64,000 nucleotides of DNA from Athripsodes cinereus. Lineage: Eukaryota > Arthropoda > Insecta > Trichoptera > Leptoceridae. The stretch lies in assembly GCA_947579605.1 (NCBI GenBank), contig OX388307.1, positions 17,461,237 through 17,525,236 on the forward strand, given 5' to 3'. How positions within the stretch are numbered: position 1 is the first letter of the stretch; every line of letters begins with the position of its first letter. The translations under genes were made by a program, and so were the position numbers. The notes beneath the pieces were generated by a model. The model had not been told where the DNA came from. It saw only the letters and a list, made by a program, of their open reading frames with translations, and did no database searches. Shown piece after piece: positions 31,067 to 43,000 of the stretch.

Positions 31067-34000
31067 ACACTTGTGATATCAGCTACAAAATGTTGCTAAA
31101 TAGAGTATTATTTTAACAAAATATAATAAAATATATTTCTACTGTGTCAGTGAGATTTCTGCTTGAAATACCATGAACTAAAATATTTTCAGGGTTACGC
31201 TTACCAAGTATCTGTCTCCATGCCATCCTCCAACTCGCCGGAGCAGCAAGGGAGTGGAGTAAATGTGACGCATAGCGGAGGTCAGCCAGTCTTGGGGACC
31301 ACAGGGATATTGGTTGGGCCACCACAGACGGTAGCACCGCAGGCTCATCCACCGCACAATCTCATACAAATACTTCCAGGGTAAACAATAAGGATTTATT
31401 TATAATAGAGTTAATGGATTCTGAATAATTTATGCATTAATACAAATTCAGTACCTTACTTTGGTGATTCTAGTTAAATGAAATTGCATGCAATCGTAGT
31501 TAGGTCAATTTCTTTTCCCCACATTAACATAAAACACGGTGTTTTTTATAATATTACTTGAGATTCCCAATGAGTATTCTCTCTATCTCTATCTCTACTC
31601 AAATAAAATAATCCCCATACCTATTAGTACATATGATAATGTAGCAATAATAACAAATATTTATAAAAAAGTACTGTGATGGTCACTAAATGTCACAAGG
31701 GTTTTAGGTTGCACTGTTATTATAATGGATTGATTAACTTAACTCTTGTAATAGAATGTGGTATATATTGCAGGTCTACTGGGAATTCAATAGTTCATAC
31801 TTTGGGTTCTGCAGCTTCCCCGTCTCCTTCACCAGGTACTGGCCCTTCCCCTGCACCAGCCCCCTCACCATCAGTGCCGTCGACGCCCTTGCCTTCCATA
31901 CCTGTGGCCCAGCCCCCACCACAATCCACAAATACACTCCACCACATATCTCAAGCTCATCAACAATTAGAGGGACCACTGCCACACTCTGCCCAGCAAC
32001 CTGTGGAGTTCAATCATGCAATTGAATATGTTAATAAAATTAAGGTATCATTACATATGCATATTGAGTATTTATTTTTACTGCGTGTATTGTATTACAT
32101 AGAGTGGAATTTATTGAAAATGAATTTTTTGCAGAGTCGTTTTAGTAGACAACCAGAAAAGTACAAGCGTTTCTTGGAGATTCTCCACAGGTATCAAAGG
32201 GAACAAAAAGAACTTAAGGAACAACCCCAAGTGAAGCAACAAACAGAACAAGAGGTTTATGCACAGGTAAATATTTTGTTTGTTGTAGCCTTATAGAGAA
32301 AACGTTCTGTATTTACATGTCCAATATGCTGGAAGCTGGAAGATATTGCCTCCAGGCAATAAGCTCGCCAATTGCTCATGATTTTTTTTTTCTGATCAAT
32401 AAAGTGTTCTTATTATTATATGCAAATTATGGCTTAATTTGAAGAAGGTGATTGACCCATTTGACTAGTTAAGTTTGTGGTTGGACATTATTTTATTTTT
32501 ATCCTATAATATTATCACATACCAGGTGTTTACAAAATACATTTACAAAAATAATAATAGAGATGATATTAATATACAGAAAGTGAAATTTGTTTAAGGA
32601 CGAGTATACTGTAACCCTGGTATATATGCTTTTAGGTTGCTAAATTGTTTGAGAATCAGGATGATCTTCTTGTGGAATTTGGGCAATTCTTACCTGATGC
32701 CACTGGTAGTGGTAATAGTGTTAGTAGTATCTCTGGAGCTACAATAAAATCTGTGACAGCATCTCTGGAAAATAACAGGAGTCAAGATGCCATCAGACCA
32801 CGAACGGCCACACAGTCTCAGCAGGTAGGTGTTATTATATCACAAGATGTTTGTGGAAGAGAGAAAAATATATTGACTAAATTAAACACTTATGGTTATA
32901 CTTTCAGAGAGGAGGTGGAGGTATGGATCCAATGCTAATGGAAAGTGAATCTAATTTCCACTCTGTATCTGCAAGGCCAGCTTCCCCTGGCTATATTATG
33001 AACTCTGTCACCACAGGTCCCATGCAGACACTTCCTCCACGCTCTCAAGATGCATCTCTTCCTTCTCATCACCCTCCCGTGCATCACCATCAGAAACATT
33101 CCTCTTCCACACATCATTCTTCCTCAGCGGTCTTGTCATCGCACCATCATTTGAAGAGGTCTCCAAGCTTCTCCAATAACCAAATAAGTGAGTAAACATT
33201 GATTATATAATAATGAATTTGTATTTAATAAAATAAAATAGATTCTACTTCATCTTGATATATACATAATTTTCATATCAAAAAAAGTTGTAACTTCTAC
33301 CAATGGTAAGAATCTATAATCTTTTTAGGTACTAGTTTTGTGCTGAAAACTTGTGCACTGCTATACTGAAAAAGGACGTTTCATGACATTATGTAGTTTC
33401 TCTCCGACTAACAGAAATATAATAATTGTCTCGTGTCTAGAATGAAGTGTTAATATTGTTTTTATGTTCAGGTTCAGGAGCACCCCCAGCAAAGAAGCAC
33501 AAGCTGTACACACCTAGAGATGTAACATTGGCAGAAGCATCCAAATATGGAACCCTTGCTGATTTCAGCTTTTTTGATCGTGTCAGAAAAGTTGTTGGTA
33601 GTCAGGAAGTTTATGATAACTTTATTAGGTAGATATATTATTTTATCATTAATCCTGTTTTATTAATGGTACTTAATGGAAAGTTCATGTTGTATTAAAC
33701 AAGTTTAGAACTTTCTTCTACTTTACTTTAACATGGAAGGAACACAAACCATGTATTTGATTTACTAAAACAGAAAATTCTTAAGAATAAATTAATAATA
33801 CACTTGTGTATATTTGTAGGTGCCTTTTGCTGTTTACTACTGAGATAATATCTAAGAGCGAATTGCTAGTGATGACTGCTCCATTCTTCAGCAAACACCC
33901 TGGGTTCCAAAGATGGATGCAAGAATTCCTTGGTCCAACATCTCCTCCTCCAAGTGTAACAATGGCAAGTTCTCCACCTATTAGCAATGGACCACACCAT

Positions 34001-37000
34001 TACTTGCCGTCTGCTCCGGCCCCAGCGCCTGTGTACACTTCGGGCCTTTACTCAGTTGGGGGAGAGCGTTACACTGGAGAAAGTGATACATTGGGAGCAC
34101 TGGGGGCTCACATGAGACAGGAGAGACCACAAGGAGATGCAGCTATGGATGTTGACCTTTCAACATGCAAAAGGCTGGGTACATCATATTGCGCCTTGCC
34201 TAAAGGCTCCGCAGAAAGTGCAGCACGACGTTGCTCTGGTAGAACAGCTTTGTGTAGAGAGGTACTAAATGATTCCTGGGTCAGTTTTCCAACTTGGGCA
34301 GAAGATTCCACCTTTGTGACTAGTCGTAAGACTCAATATGAGGAGTACATATATAGATGTGAAGACGAAAGGTTTGAGTTAGATGTAGTGATTGAAACTA
34401 ATGCATCTACAATCTTGGCTTTGGAGGGTGTTCATAAGAAATTGTGTAGAATGAGTCCTGAAGAAGCACAACGATTTAGGTTAGATGATTGTCTCGGTGG
34501 TTCCAGTCCTACCATTCATCAAAGAGCTCTTAAGAGAATATATGGAGATAAAGCTCCTGATATCATAGCGGGTCTCAAGAAGAATCCTTTAGTAGCTGTA
34601 CCAGTTGTACTTAGAAGACTGAAATCTAAGGAAGAAGAATGGCGGGAAGCTCAAAAGGTAAATTAACTTTTAGTTCAATATAGGGAAGATGTTATTTAAG
34701 CATTAAGCAAAATATTATGGCAATGTGTTGTGATGTAATATTGATTGTATTTGAAATTTCTGCAGGGCTTTAATAAGCAATGGAGGGAGCAGAATGAAAA
34801 ATATTATCTCAAGTCATTGGACCACCAAGGTATCAACTTCAAGCAGAATGATCTCAAATCATTACGCTCCAAGAGTCTCATTAATGAAATTGAAGCCCTC
34901 TATGAGGAGGTGAGCGTTTTTTTTTATTATTATTTTGCTGTGGAAGTGTGGAATACATTTTTAATATTGTGCGCCTAGTGCCATTTATTAATGTAATTCT
35001 ATTATTTCAGAGGAGGGAGCATATGTCTAGAGGACAGAGCATATCAGACGCCCCGCATCCATTGCCTCCCAGTGGACCTCATTTATGCGCTCGTCTGGGG
35101 GCTGGGGGGGCAGCATTACTTACTGATGCGACGGACCTCCTCATTCATCATGTCAGAAGACAAACTGCTGTACAAAAGCAAGAAAAGCAACGTATTAAAC
35201 AAATTCTAAAACATTTTTTGCCAGACCTCTTTTCCCACCCGAGGATGCCACTTAGTGATGATGAGCGAGATGATGGTGTGTATTGTCATTTTGTTACAAA
35301 AACATTACTATCCAGACTGCATTATCTATGTATATTATATTGAACTCTTTAAGAGGAAACAGACCGGCCGTTTTTCCATACAAAAATAGTCCCCTGTTTT
35401 CTCCCTGGATAATACCGGTAGAGTCATATTTTTTTTCCTGAGCATCTATGGTTACTTATAGCATGTCCCTATGATTTCGTTTTTTTCATAAATTATTTAT
35501 TAAAAAAGATATAAACGTTCAAAAACTTAAAAAAACGACTGGTTTTTCAGCTGAATTCAAACATCCAGAAAACTTATTTGACTAGATTTTATAAAAAAAT
35601 GAAAACATAGAAACACAGCTCAAGCCTTATTTTAATTTTTAATGAAAAAAGTACTGAAATCGGTTAAGTTTTGGAGAAGGAATCAGGGGACTACGAATCG
35701 ATGATTTTTGTAATTTTAATAAGTATTTTTAGTCCAAGCTGCAGTTGTCTCTATCGCACTTTGCGGGGGAGACTTGAGGAAGGGAGGCGCGAACTAATAC
35801 GTATACATTCGTAAACGCTATTGTGTTGTGATGTAGGGTAGGTTGGTACAAGAGTGCGCAGTGTACAAGAGTACGCACTGCATATCTCTGGATCATTAGT
35901 AATGTTTTCTGATTTCTTCAATGGGCATTTTATTTTAGAAGTTGAGCGCTTGTCGGTGTCCATTTTTTGCGAATTTTAGTCGATTATTAAAGATTCTAGA
36001 TAAGAAAATCATTTTTTCATCCATTTCTTAAAAATTTTAGGCTTTTTAGAGACCGTGTCAAATAAAATCTATTTATGTTAAAACACATTTATTTACTTAT
36101 TTCAATTTATTTGTCATTTACAATTGTACACTCACATGTTGAATGACGTCGTCATGACATATTGGCGGGAATTTTATAATATATTGATAATGTCCACTAT
36201 GTACAAGAGTGCGCACTAGAATTTTGTACAAGAGTATTCGCACGCATTCTAGTACAATATTCTAGTCACCACAAGTTTCGGCACCATAAGTTTCTCAGAT
36301 ACCATCAATTCACATCAAAACAAGTAAAGATACCAGAAAAAGACGGATAAACAACCCGGGGAGAAAAAAAGAAGATTCTGGGATTTCCATGACAAAAACT
36401 ACATAGGATAAAATCAATTATTTCTTAACTTTTTCAGTGCGAGCCACATCTATGTTTGGGCGCTATTGTCCGTGCCACTGCTGCTATCCACAAACATAGA
36501 TGTGTTAGCCTATTTTGTCGAATATCTTTTCATAAAGAGGCATTTATTGACAACATTTGTTTGTAAAAATATATTTACATGTATCTAATGATATCTTGTG
36601 GATATCTAGACATTTTTATTATTATAAAACTAAGAAATTTGATTTATAAATATAATGAAAAATCTTGTACGTTTTCGTCATTTAAAATACGCGCCATTAT
36701 TTTGCGCAAGTGTATGTTAGTCTTGGAACCTTATCCAAAACATGAGGATTGTGGTTTTAGGTGCATAGTACTTAAAAAATAAAACATACAAAGTATTTCT
36801 GACTGATATAAGAAAATGTTCATTATAAACTTGCATCCGTATTAGTTTGGCATTTTTATATTATGTGATATACGTATCTCAGTTTTGAAATAAACAAACC
36901 TACATATTTTACATAAGTGACGGTACCAGAAGGTACCGTCACTTATGAATACTAGATAAAACGATGCGTGATAGAGTGATGAATTATGATATTAGAAGAA

Positions 37001-40000
37001 TGAGCGGATGCAAGATGAGTGTTGTGAACAGAATGCACGTGAGTAAACTACGGTGGTTTGGCCTTATTGAACAAATGAACGACGTAAGAATGACAAAGAG
37101 GATATACTTGTCTAAAAGAAAGGGTGTAAGAAAGCGCGGGCGTCCGAGAACCACGTGGCTTGATCACGTGGATCAAATTCTCAAGGACGGCCCCGTGTTG
37201 AGTAAGAGGAACCGACGTACGTGTATGAGAAACTGTATGAATGTGGAGAAAACGAAGGAAGTGTGTAAAGATAGATCTGTTTGGCTTTCCGTTCTCTCTG
37301 CCTAGCCCACTTGGGACACGGCGTGAGGGTATAGATAAATAGATAGATAGATACCTACATATGCCTATGTTTACTAAATGAGCAAAAATGAGCATAATAT
37401 AATAATTTTCGCTACACTAGTTAGAAGATGACAGTAAAAATTAAGGAAATTACTACTACACCATCATGGTATATACCTACCTCAAATGGGAAAACCAGTA
37501 GACCGTTTTCGTTCAATAAACATACAAACTGTTCTCTCGGTGTCAACAAAAAAACATGAAATTCAGGATAGGTAGCGTACCCCACCGCTGAATTTAAGAC
37601 GCATTTTTTTGAACATTGCCTTTTACGGGACACTCGAAATCTACGGAAAGGAGTGAAAGACTTATTATTTGTCGAGTGCTCCACGGAATCAGAGGAATTT
37701 GCTTAATGTATTCAACATTTTAATTAAGCCAACAATAAAATGATGAACTAATCTAGTGGTAAACATGCTGTATCCCAAGTGATGTAAACAGAGAGAACAA
37801 AATGGCATATACCTAGATCTATTATTACATATTTCTTTCGCTCGTCTACATTCATACAATTTCTCATACACCCACGACAATTTCTCTTACTCAGCATACG
37901 GCTGATTATCTCTAACAAAATATCCAATATTGCATGTAGATTAATAAGTAAATATGTTAGGTTTTACGAACACTTTAATGCTAGCATAAAAAAGTGGGAT
38001 ACCAATTCTATTCTAGGAGACTCCATGGAATAATTTTAACCTAATTAAAGTAAACATTTGCTTAAGCTGTGAAGCACTCGGTAGATGATAGGTGTGAGTT
38101 TTCGAGTGTCTTGCAAAAAGCGGATATTCGAAAAAGAATACATTTCATGTCTTAAATTCGCGTTGAAGTATACTACCCAATACTAAATGTTTATTTTTTT
38201 ATTGCATACAACCGGTCCGTTGGCTTCACCATTTATGTTAAACGCCGTAAAGATATGAATGGATGAATTACTATATTGTGGACCCAAAACATACTATTAT
38301 ATATCCGTTCTACGTCCCAAGTCCCTTTGAGAGAGCCTCCTCTTGTTTTGCTAGTTCAGGTGCGCTTGTGGTCAGTTTCATACCTAATTTCCCGCGTTTT
38401 CCCTCTTCTTCATCTTCTTTATCGATGTCTATGCCTCTTGACAGTCTGTGGCGTATTTATTGAGCCGCCATTTTAACATTGCGTCTTTTGTTTGCGCTAC
38501 AGACGGTCGCGTTGTATTTCTGTGGTTTTAAATAACGTTTTTTAATCCGAATCGGGCCTATTTTTGCGTTATTTTCCACGAAGATTATTGTGGTCAGCCA
38601 TACATGTGATAGAGACACTTTGTTTTCGTTGAAAACCGGAAGATTTGCGTCTTTTTAGTGACATAACCCCCAATAGTGTTAAGTGCAGAAATTGACTGTT
38701 TCTTTTTCGGTTTAAGTTATCTATAAGATACAGATTGACTGTTTTTAGTGAATAGTTGTGAGTTATCGCCCAACCATGGAACAAGATTACGAAGCGGGTT
38801 ACTCTTCGGAAGACGAAAGAGTCCCGCGCGGTGTTGCCGCCGACCCTCGCGTCGATGCCCTGATCGACCAAGTTAGAATCTTGACCGATCATATAATCGG
38901 CGGTCGCCAATCTGTTCCACAGGGAACAAGTGGAACAGACACATCAGCTGGGCCGAGAGCCGGCACTTCTACCGCTCCGGTAAATGCGGGCAGTTTCGGA
39001 GTGCAACTGGAGCTCCCAGGGGTGGTGACGCCTGCAAAGCTGGACCTAGGAGGTTTCGTTACGGTGGCGAAAGAGCCGTTAATACCTCCTTCAGAGGAAG
39101 CAGACATCCAGGTTCTCACGGAGATCCAGATGTTGGGGAAAGAGAACTGGGAGGATATAAGATATTTAGAGGCACAGAAGCCTTATCTCTCGAAGCCTGG
39201 GTTCGTCGAATGCACGACAAATGACGACCTGAAGAGGTACGATAGAGATGTTAGGCTAGCCCAGACTGAGAGGACTCTAGCTGCAGTGACGAAGGCGCTT
39301 ATACGCCAAAAGCAGGCGCTCACACAGTCCTTACAGGAAATTATTGACTGGGCGGCCAAGCCAGGGACTTCAGTGGACAGCACAGCCTTGTTCCAGAAGT
39401 TCTCAGAGGCATTTGGTGCAGGCTCATCCCACAGCACCATATCAAAAGATGTTTTGCAGATGGTATGTGGAAAGAGAACGGAGTGCGTGAAGCTTCGGAG
39501 AGAGGCGATCTTGAGGAACATCCCAGATAGTGCCTTAGAGACGAAGCTGAGGAAGATCCCGCCCTCCCTTCAGCACCTCTTCGAGGCTTCGCAGGCGGAC
39601 AGGCTCCAGCTTTCTGAGCCCTCCACTTCAGCACATGCCCAACAGCTTCAAATACCTCGAGGTCAGAACAAACGACTATTGCAATCAGGTTCCTACAAGA
39701 TCTAGGCTGGTTTGTGAACATTCAGAAGTCCAGATTAACACCAACACAGAAATTGGAGTACCTAGGCATCGTGTGGGATACTCGGCAGAACCTCAGGTCT
39801 CTCTCTCCAAAGAAGCGCTCAAGCCTTCGCTTAGCCCTTCGCAGTACCCTGGAGAGAGGAAGTTGGTCTCTCAAACAGGCCCAGAGCCTTTTGGGACGTC
39901 TCAACTTCGCAAACTTTGCCATCCCACAGGGGAGGCTGCATTGCAGACTGAGGCAGAGAGAAAGTCGCTGCCTAAGAGCAGCTCATCCGCATCTAAAGAT

Positions 40001-43000
40001 GACTTTCTCTCAAGGGGTACGAGGGGATCTTCTCTGGTGGAGCGCTGCGCTCAGTGCCTCCTCCACCATTCATCCCCCACCGATGGATCACTTCCTGACG
40101 ACGGACGCTGCCGACACAGGATGGGGAGCACTCTTGGACGACCACCGCCTTGCGGGAACTTGGTCCACAGAGCAACTCCAGTGGCACAGCAACAGGAAGG
40201 AAATGTACGCAGTCCTGGCCGCACTATCGTCACCCGGTCAATCTCTAGGAGGTGCACACATCCTCCTACAGACGGACAACCGCACAGTAGTGTCCCATAT
40301 ACGAAACGAGGGGGGCACGAAATCCCCTCAACTTCAGAAGCTGACGCTGCAATTGTTTGCGGTTCTTCACAGCTCAAACATAAGACTAACAGCTCAGTAC
40401 CTTCCGGGCCGTTACAACGGTCTCGCAGATCACCTGTCGAGAGGAAAAGGACTATCGGAATGGTATTTAGAGGAGAACGCGTTAACAAGGATATTTACCA
40501 AACTCGGAACGCCTCTCATAGATCTCTTCGCATCGGAGAGATGTCACATCACCGAGCAATATGTGAGTTTGGACTGCAAGGATCACAAGGCAGTATTCCA
40601 CAACGCCTTCAGCCAACAGTGGAATTATCAACTAGCATGGGTGTTTCCCCCACCGTGCCTGATTCCCAGAGTTCTCAATCATCTGAAGAGTGCGAAAGGG
40701 GAGTATCTTCTTGTAGCACCCAATTGGACGAAGTCATTTTGGAAGGCAGATTTGATGAATCGAGCATCCCGGCCTCCAGTGACTATAAAGAACCTCGAAT
40801 TAGTTCTCAAACACATAGTCACAAATCGACCACCACCACAGGTGGAGGACCTGAAACTGCAAGTGTGGAAGGTTGGGGGTGGGACCAACACCTAGAGACA
40901 TGGTCATCAGATGAGAGGAAGTTGTTCTGTACTAGCTGGAGAGAGTCCACTCTTAAAACCTATGCGCCAGCCTGGCAAAGATGGAAAACATGGTCACAGG
41001 AAAACAGGGTAGATATGACATCACCATCAGGGAGTGAAGTTGCAAGATTCCTCGCCAGTTTACATTTAAAAGAAAAACTCGCATATAGATCTATTCTACT
41101 CCACAAATCTGTGATATGTACCTTCAGTAACCAGCTAAAGACCTAGCCTCAGATCCAATGGTTAGGAGAATTTTGAAGTCAATCTTCTTGACGAAACCAA
41201 GATCAAATAGGTCCCTTACATGGGACCCTACACTATTGGTAGACTGGCTGAAAACAAATAGGTTAGATACAAATATCTCTTTGTTTGAAGCTTCCCGTCG
41301 CACTGCGCTACTCTTCCTTCTAGCGTCGGGCAGAAGAGTACACGATCTCACACTACTGAAGATAACATCAGATCATATGGAAAATAGAGGCGATGATATA
41401 ATCTTCTGGCCAGCTTTTGGATCCAAGACTGATACTGCGAGATACAGACAATCAGGATGGCGTTTTTCAAAGAGTGAGGACAAAGCAATCGACCCACTTT
41501 TCTGGATAAAAACATTATTGACGGCATCCAAGGATAGGCGGGGGGATATAACGGAATTATTCATTACTACCTGTGGGAAACCTAAAAGGGCTTCAGCAAC
41601 GGTAATAGGTGGCTGGCTAAAGACTGTGTTCAAGGAAGCCAATATCTGTGCCCCTCCTGGTAGTATTCGTTCAGCTGTAGCATCCCTCAGTTGGATTGAA
41701 CAAACTCCAATAGAAGATATTCTGGCCAGGGGAAACTGGAGAAGTGAAAACACTTTTAGCCTGTTCTACCGGAAAGAAATTCAACCGTCTCGCACTTCAC
41801 AGGCTGTGACGAGACTATTTTCACCAAATGAATGACATCACATTGCGTCTATGCCTCACCAGACGATAACAAACACATCTCAAAGGGACTTGGGACGTAG
41901 AACGGATATATAATATGATAATTTTACCTACCAATAAAATTAGTATTATATCATCCTGAGACGTCCCAAGTCCCGGCAATAGCTGCCTGGTGAGAGATAC
42001 AATGATAAAATGGCGGCTCAATAAATACGCCACAGACTGTCAAGAGGCATAGACATCGATAAAGAAGATGAAGAAGAGGGAAAACGCGGGAAATTAGGTA
42101 TGAAACTGACCACAAGCGCACCTGAACTAGCAAAACAAGAGGAGGCTCTCTCAAAGGGACTTGGGACGTCTCAGGATGATATAATACTAATTTTATTGGT
42201 AGGTAAAATTATCATATTATTGTGATAAACCTTACTTTAAAATTAGTTTACGTCATAAATTAAGACAATGCAATATGTCTTCGTCGGCTTTCTAGGATAA
42301 ATGCGATAAAGATTGGAGACAACCATTAGGCACTGTGTCCCTTACGTTTACAACCGTAAGGTAATAAACCTTTTACACGGGAATACCATATGGCTTCAAA
42401 ATTTCTGGAATCAATATTTATCAATAATAAAATTTGTTCTATGGGATCACACATATTTGTAAATAATATTATTTATTTATTTTATTCTTCACTGTACATT
42501 GTTTACAATAATACAAATTTACATAGAAAATATAATTTATACAATTCAATGTACAGAGGGCGAGTTTATCGCTAAAATGCGATGTCTTCCAACTAACCCT
42601 TATCTATTTAGTTGCATTTTAATATTCAAACGGGACGTTTCGTACTTTAATCTCGTAAAGAAATTTCGAATAGTGAATCTTTGTGAATTGTGTATAATAG
42701 AAAAAATATTTCTTTTGTTTTATTTTATGTACATCCGTAGTGTTATACTGTATTAGTTGAAAAATAATTAATTTTATAAATATTATTCTAACATTTCTCT
42801 ATATACGCGCTATTGTGAGTGTGTGTTATGACAGTGATTTTTTATGAAGTTTCAAATATCAGTTATCTATATAAAAGCATATTTCACTAGTAAAAATTGT
42901 GCAACTTATAAATAGAGTGAACGATTTGTGCAAGTATCTGTAGAAGAATCTATTCAAAGCCGTTGATGGCTTCATATCTCTGATAGCGACAAAATGATGG

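Larger units (their letters stand above)
36425..38035 (+). repeat. inverted duplication, left arm
   Basis: Homologous in inverted order to 59005-60772 over three blocks: 36425-36800 (starting TTAACTTTTTCAGTGCGAG), the unique joiner at 36870-36907 / 37353-37455 and 37455-38035 (repeat B plus an RTE tail). An RTE-like insertion (36908-37352, 10-bp target duplication) interrupts only this arm. Confidence 0.75.
38295..42220 (+). mobile_element. DIRS-type tyrosine-recombinase retrotransposon
   Basis: Left and right inverted terminal repeats share at least 163 identical bases. Between the recombinase gene and the right repeat lies an internal complementary region (41879-41974) made of the complements of both outer ends joined head to head, the defining design of DIRS elements. 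Order: ITR, gag, RT remnant plus RNase H, tyrosine recombinase, ICR, ITR. At 3.9 kb it is shorter than the usual 5-6 kb, and the RT palm is deleted, so this copy is non-autonomous. It sits in a Sin3A intron in the sense direction. No target duplication beyond the shared TATTAT was found, as expected for recombinase-mediated insertion. Confidence 0.92.

Noticed and set aside
39635..41146. A 503-codon + strand frame overlapping the DIRS genes
   Set aside because: From 39635 to about 40890 it is the wrong frame; RNase H motifs are in the neighbouring frame. Only its last part (about 40896-41146) is real, as the recombinase N-terminus.
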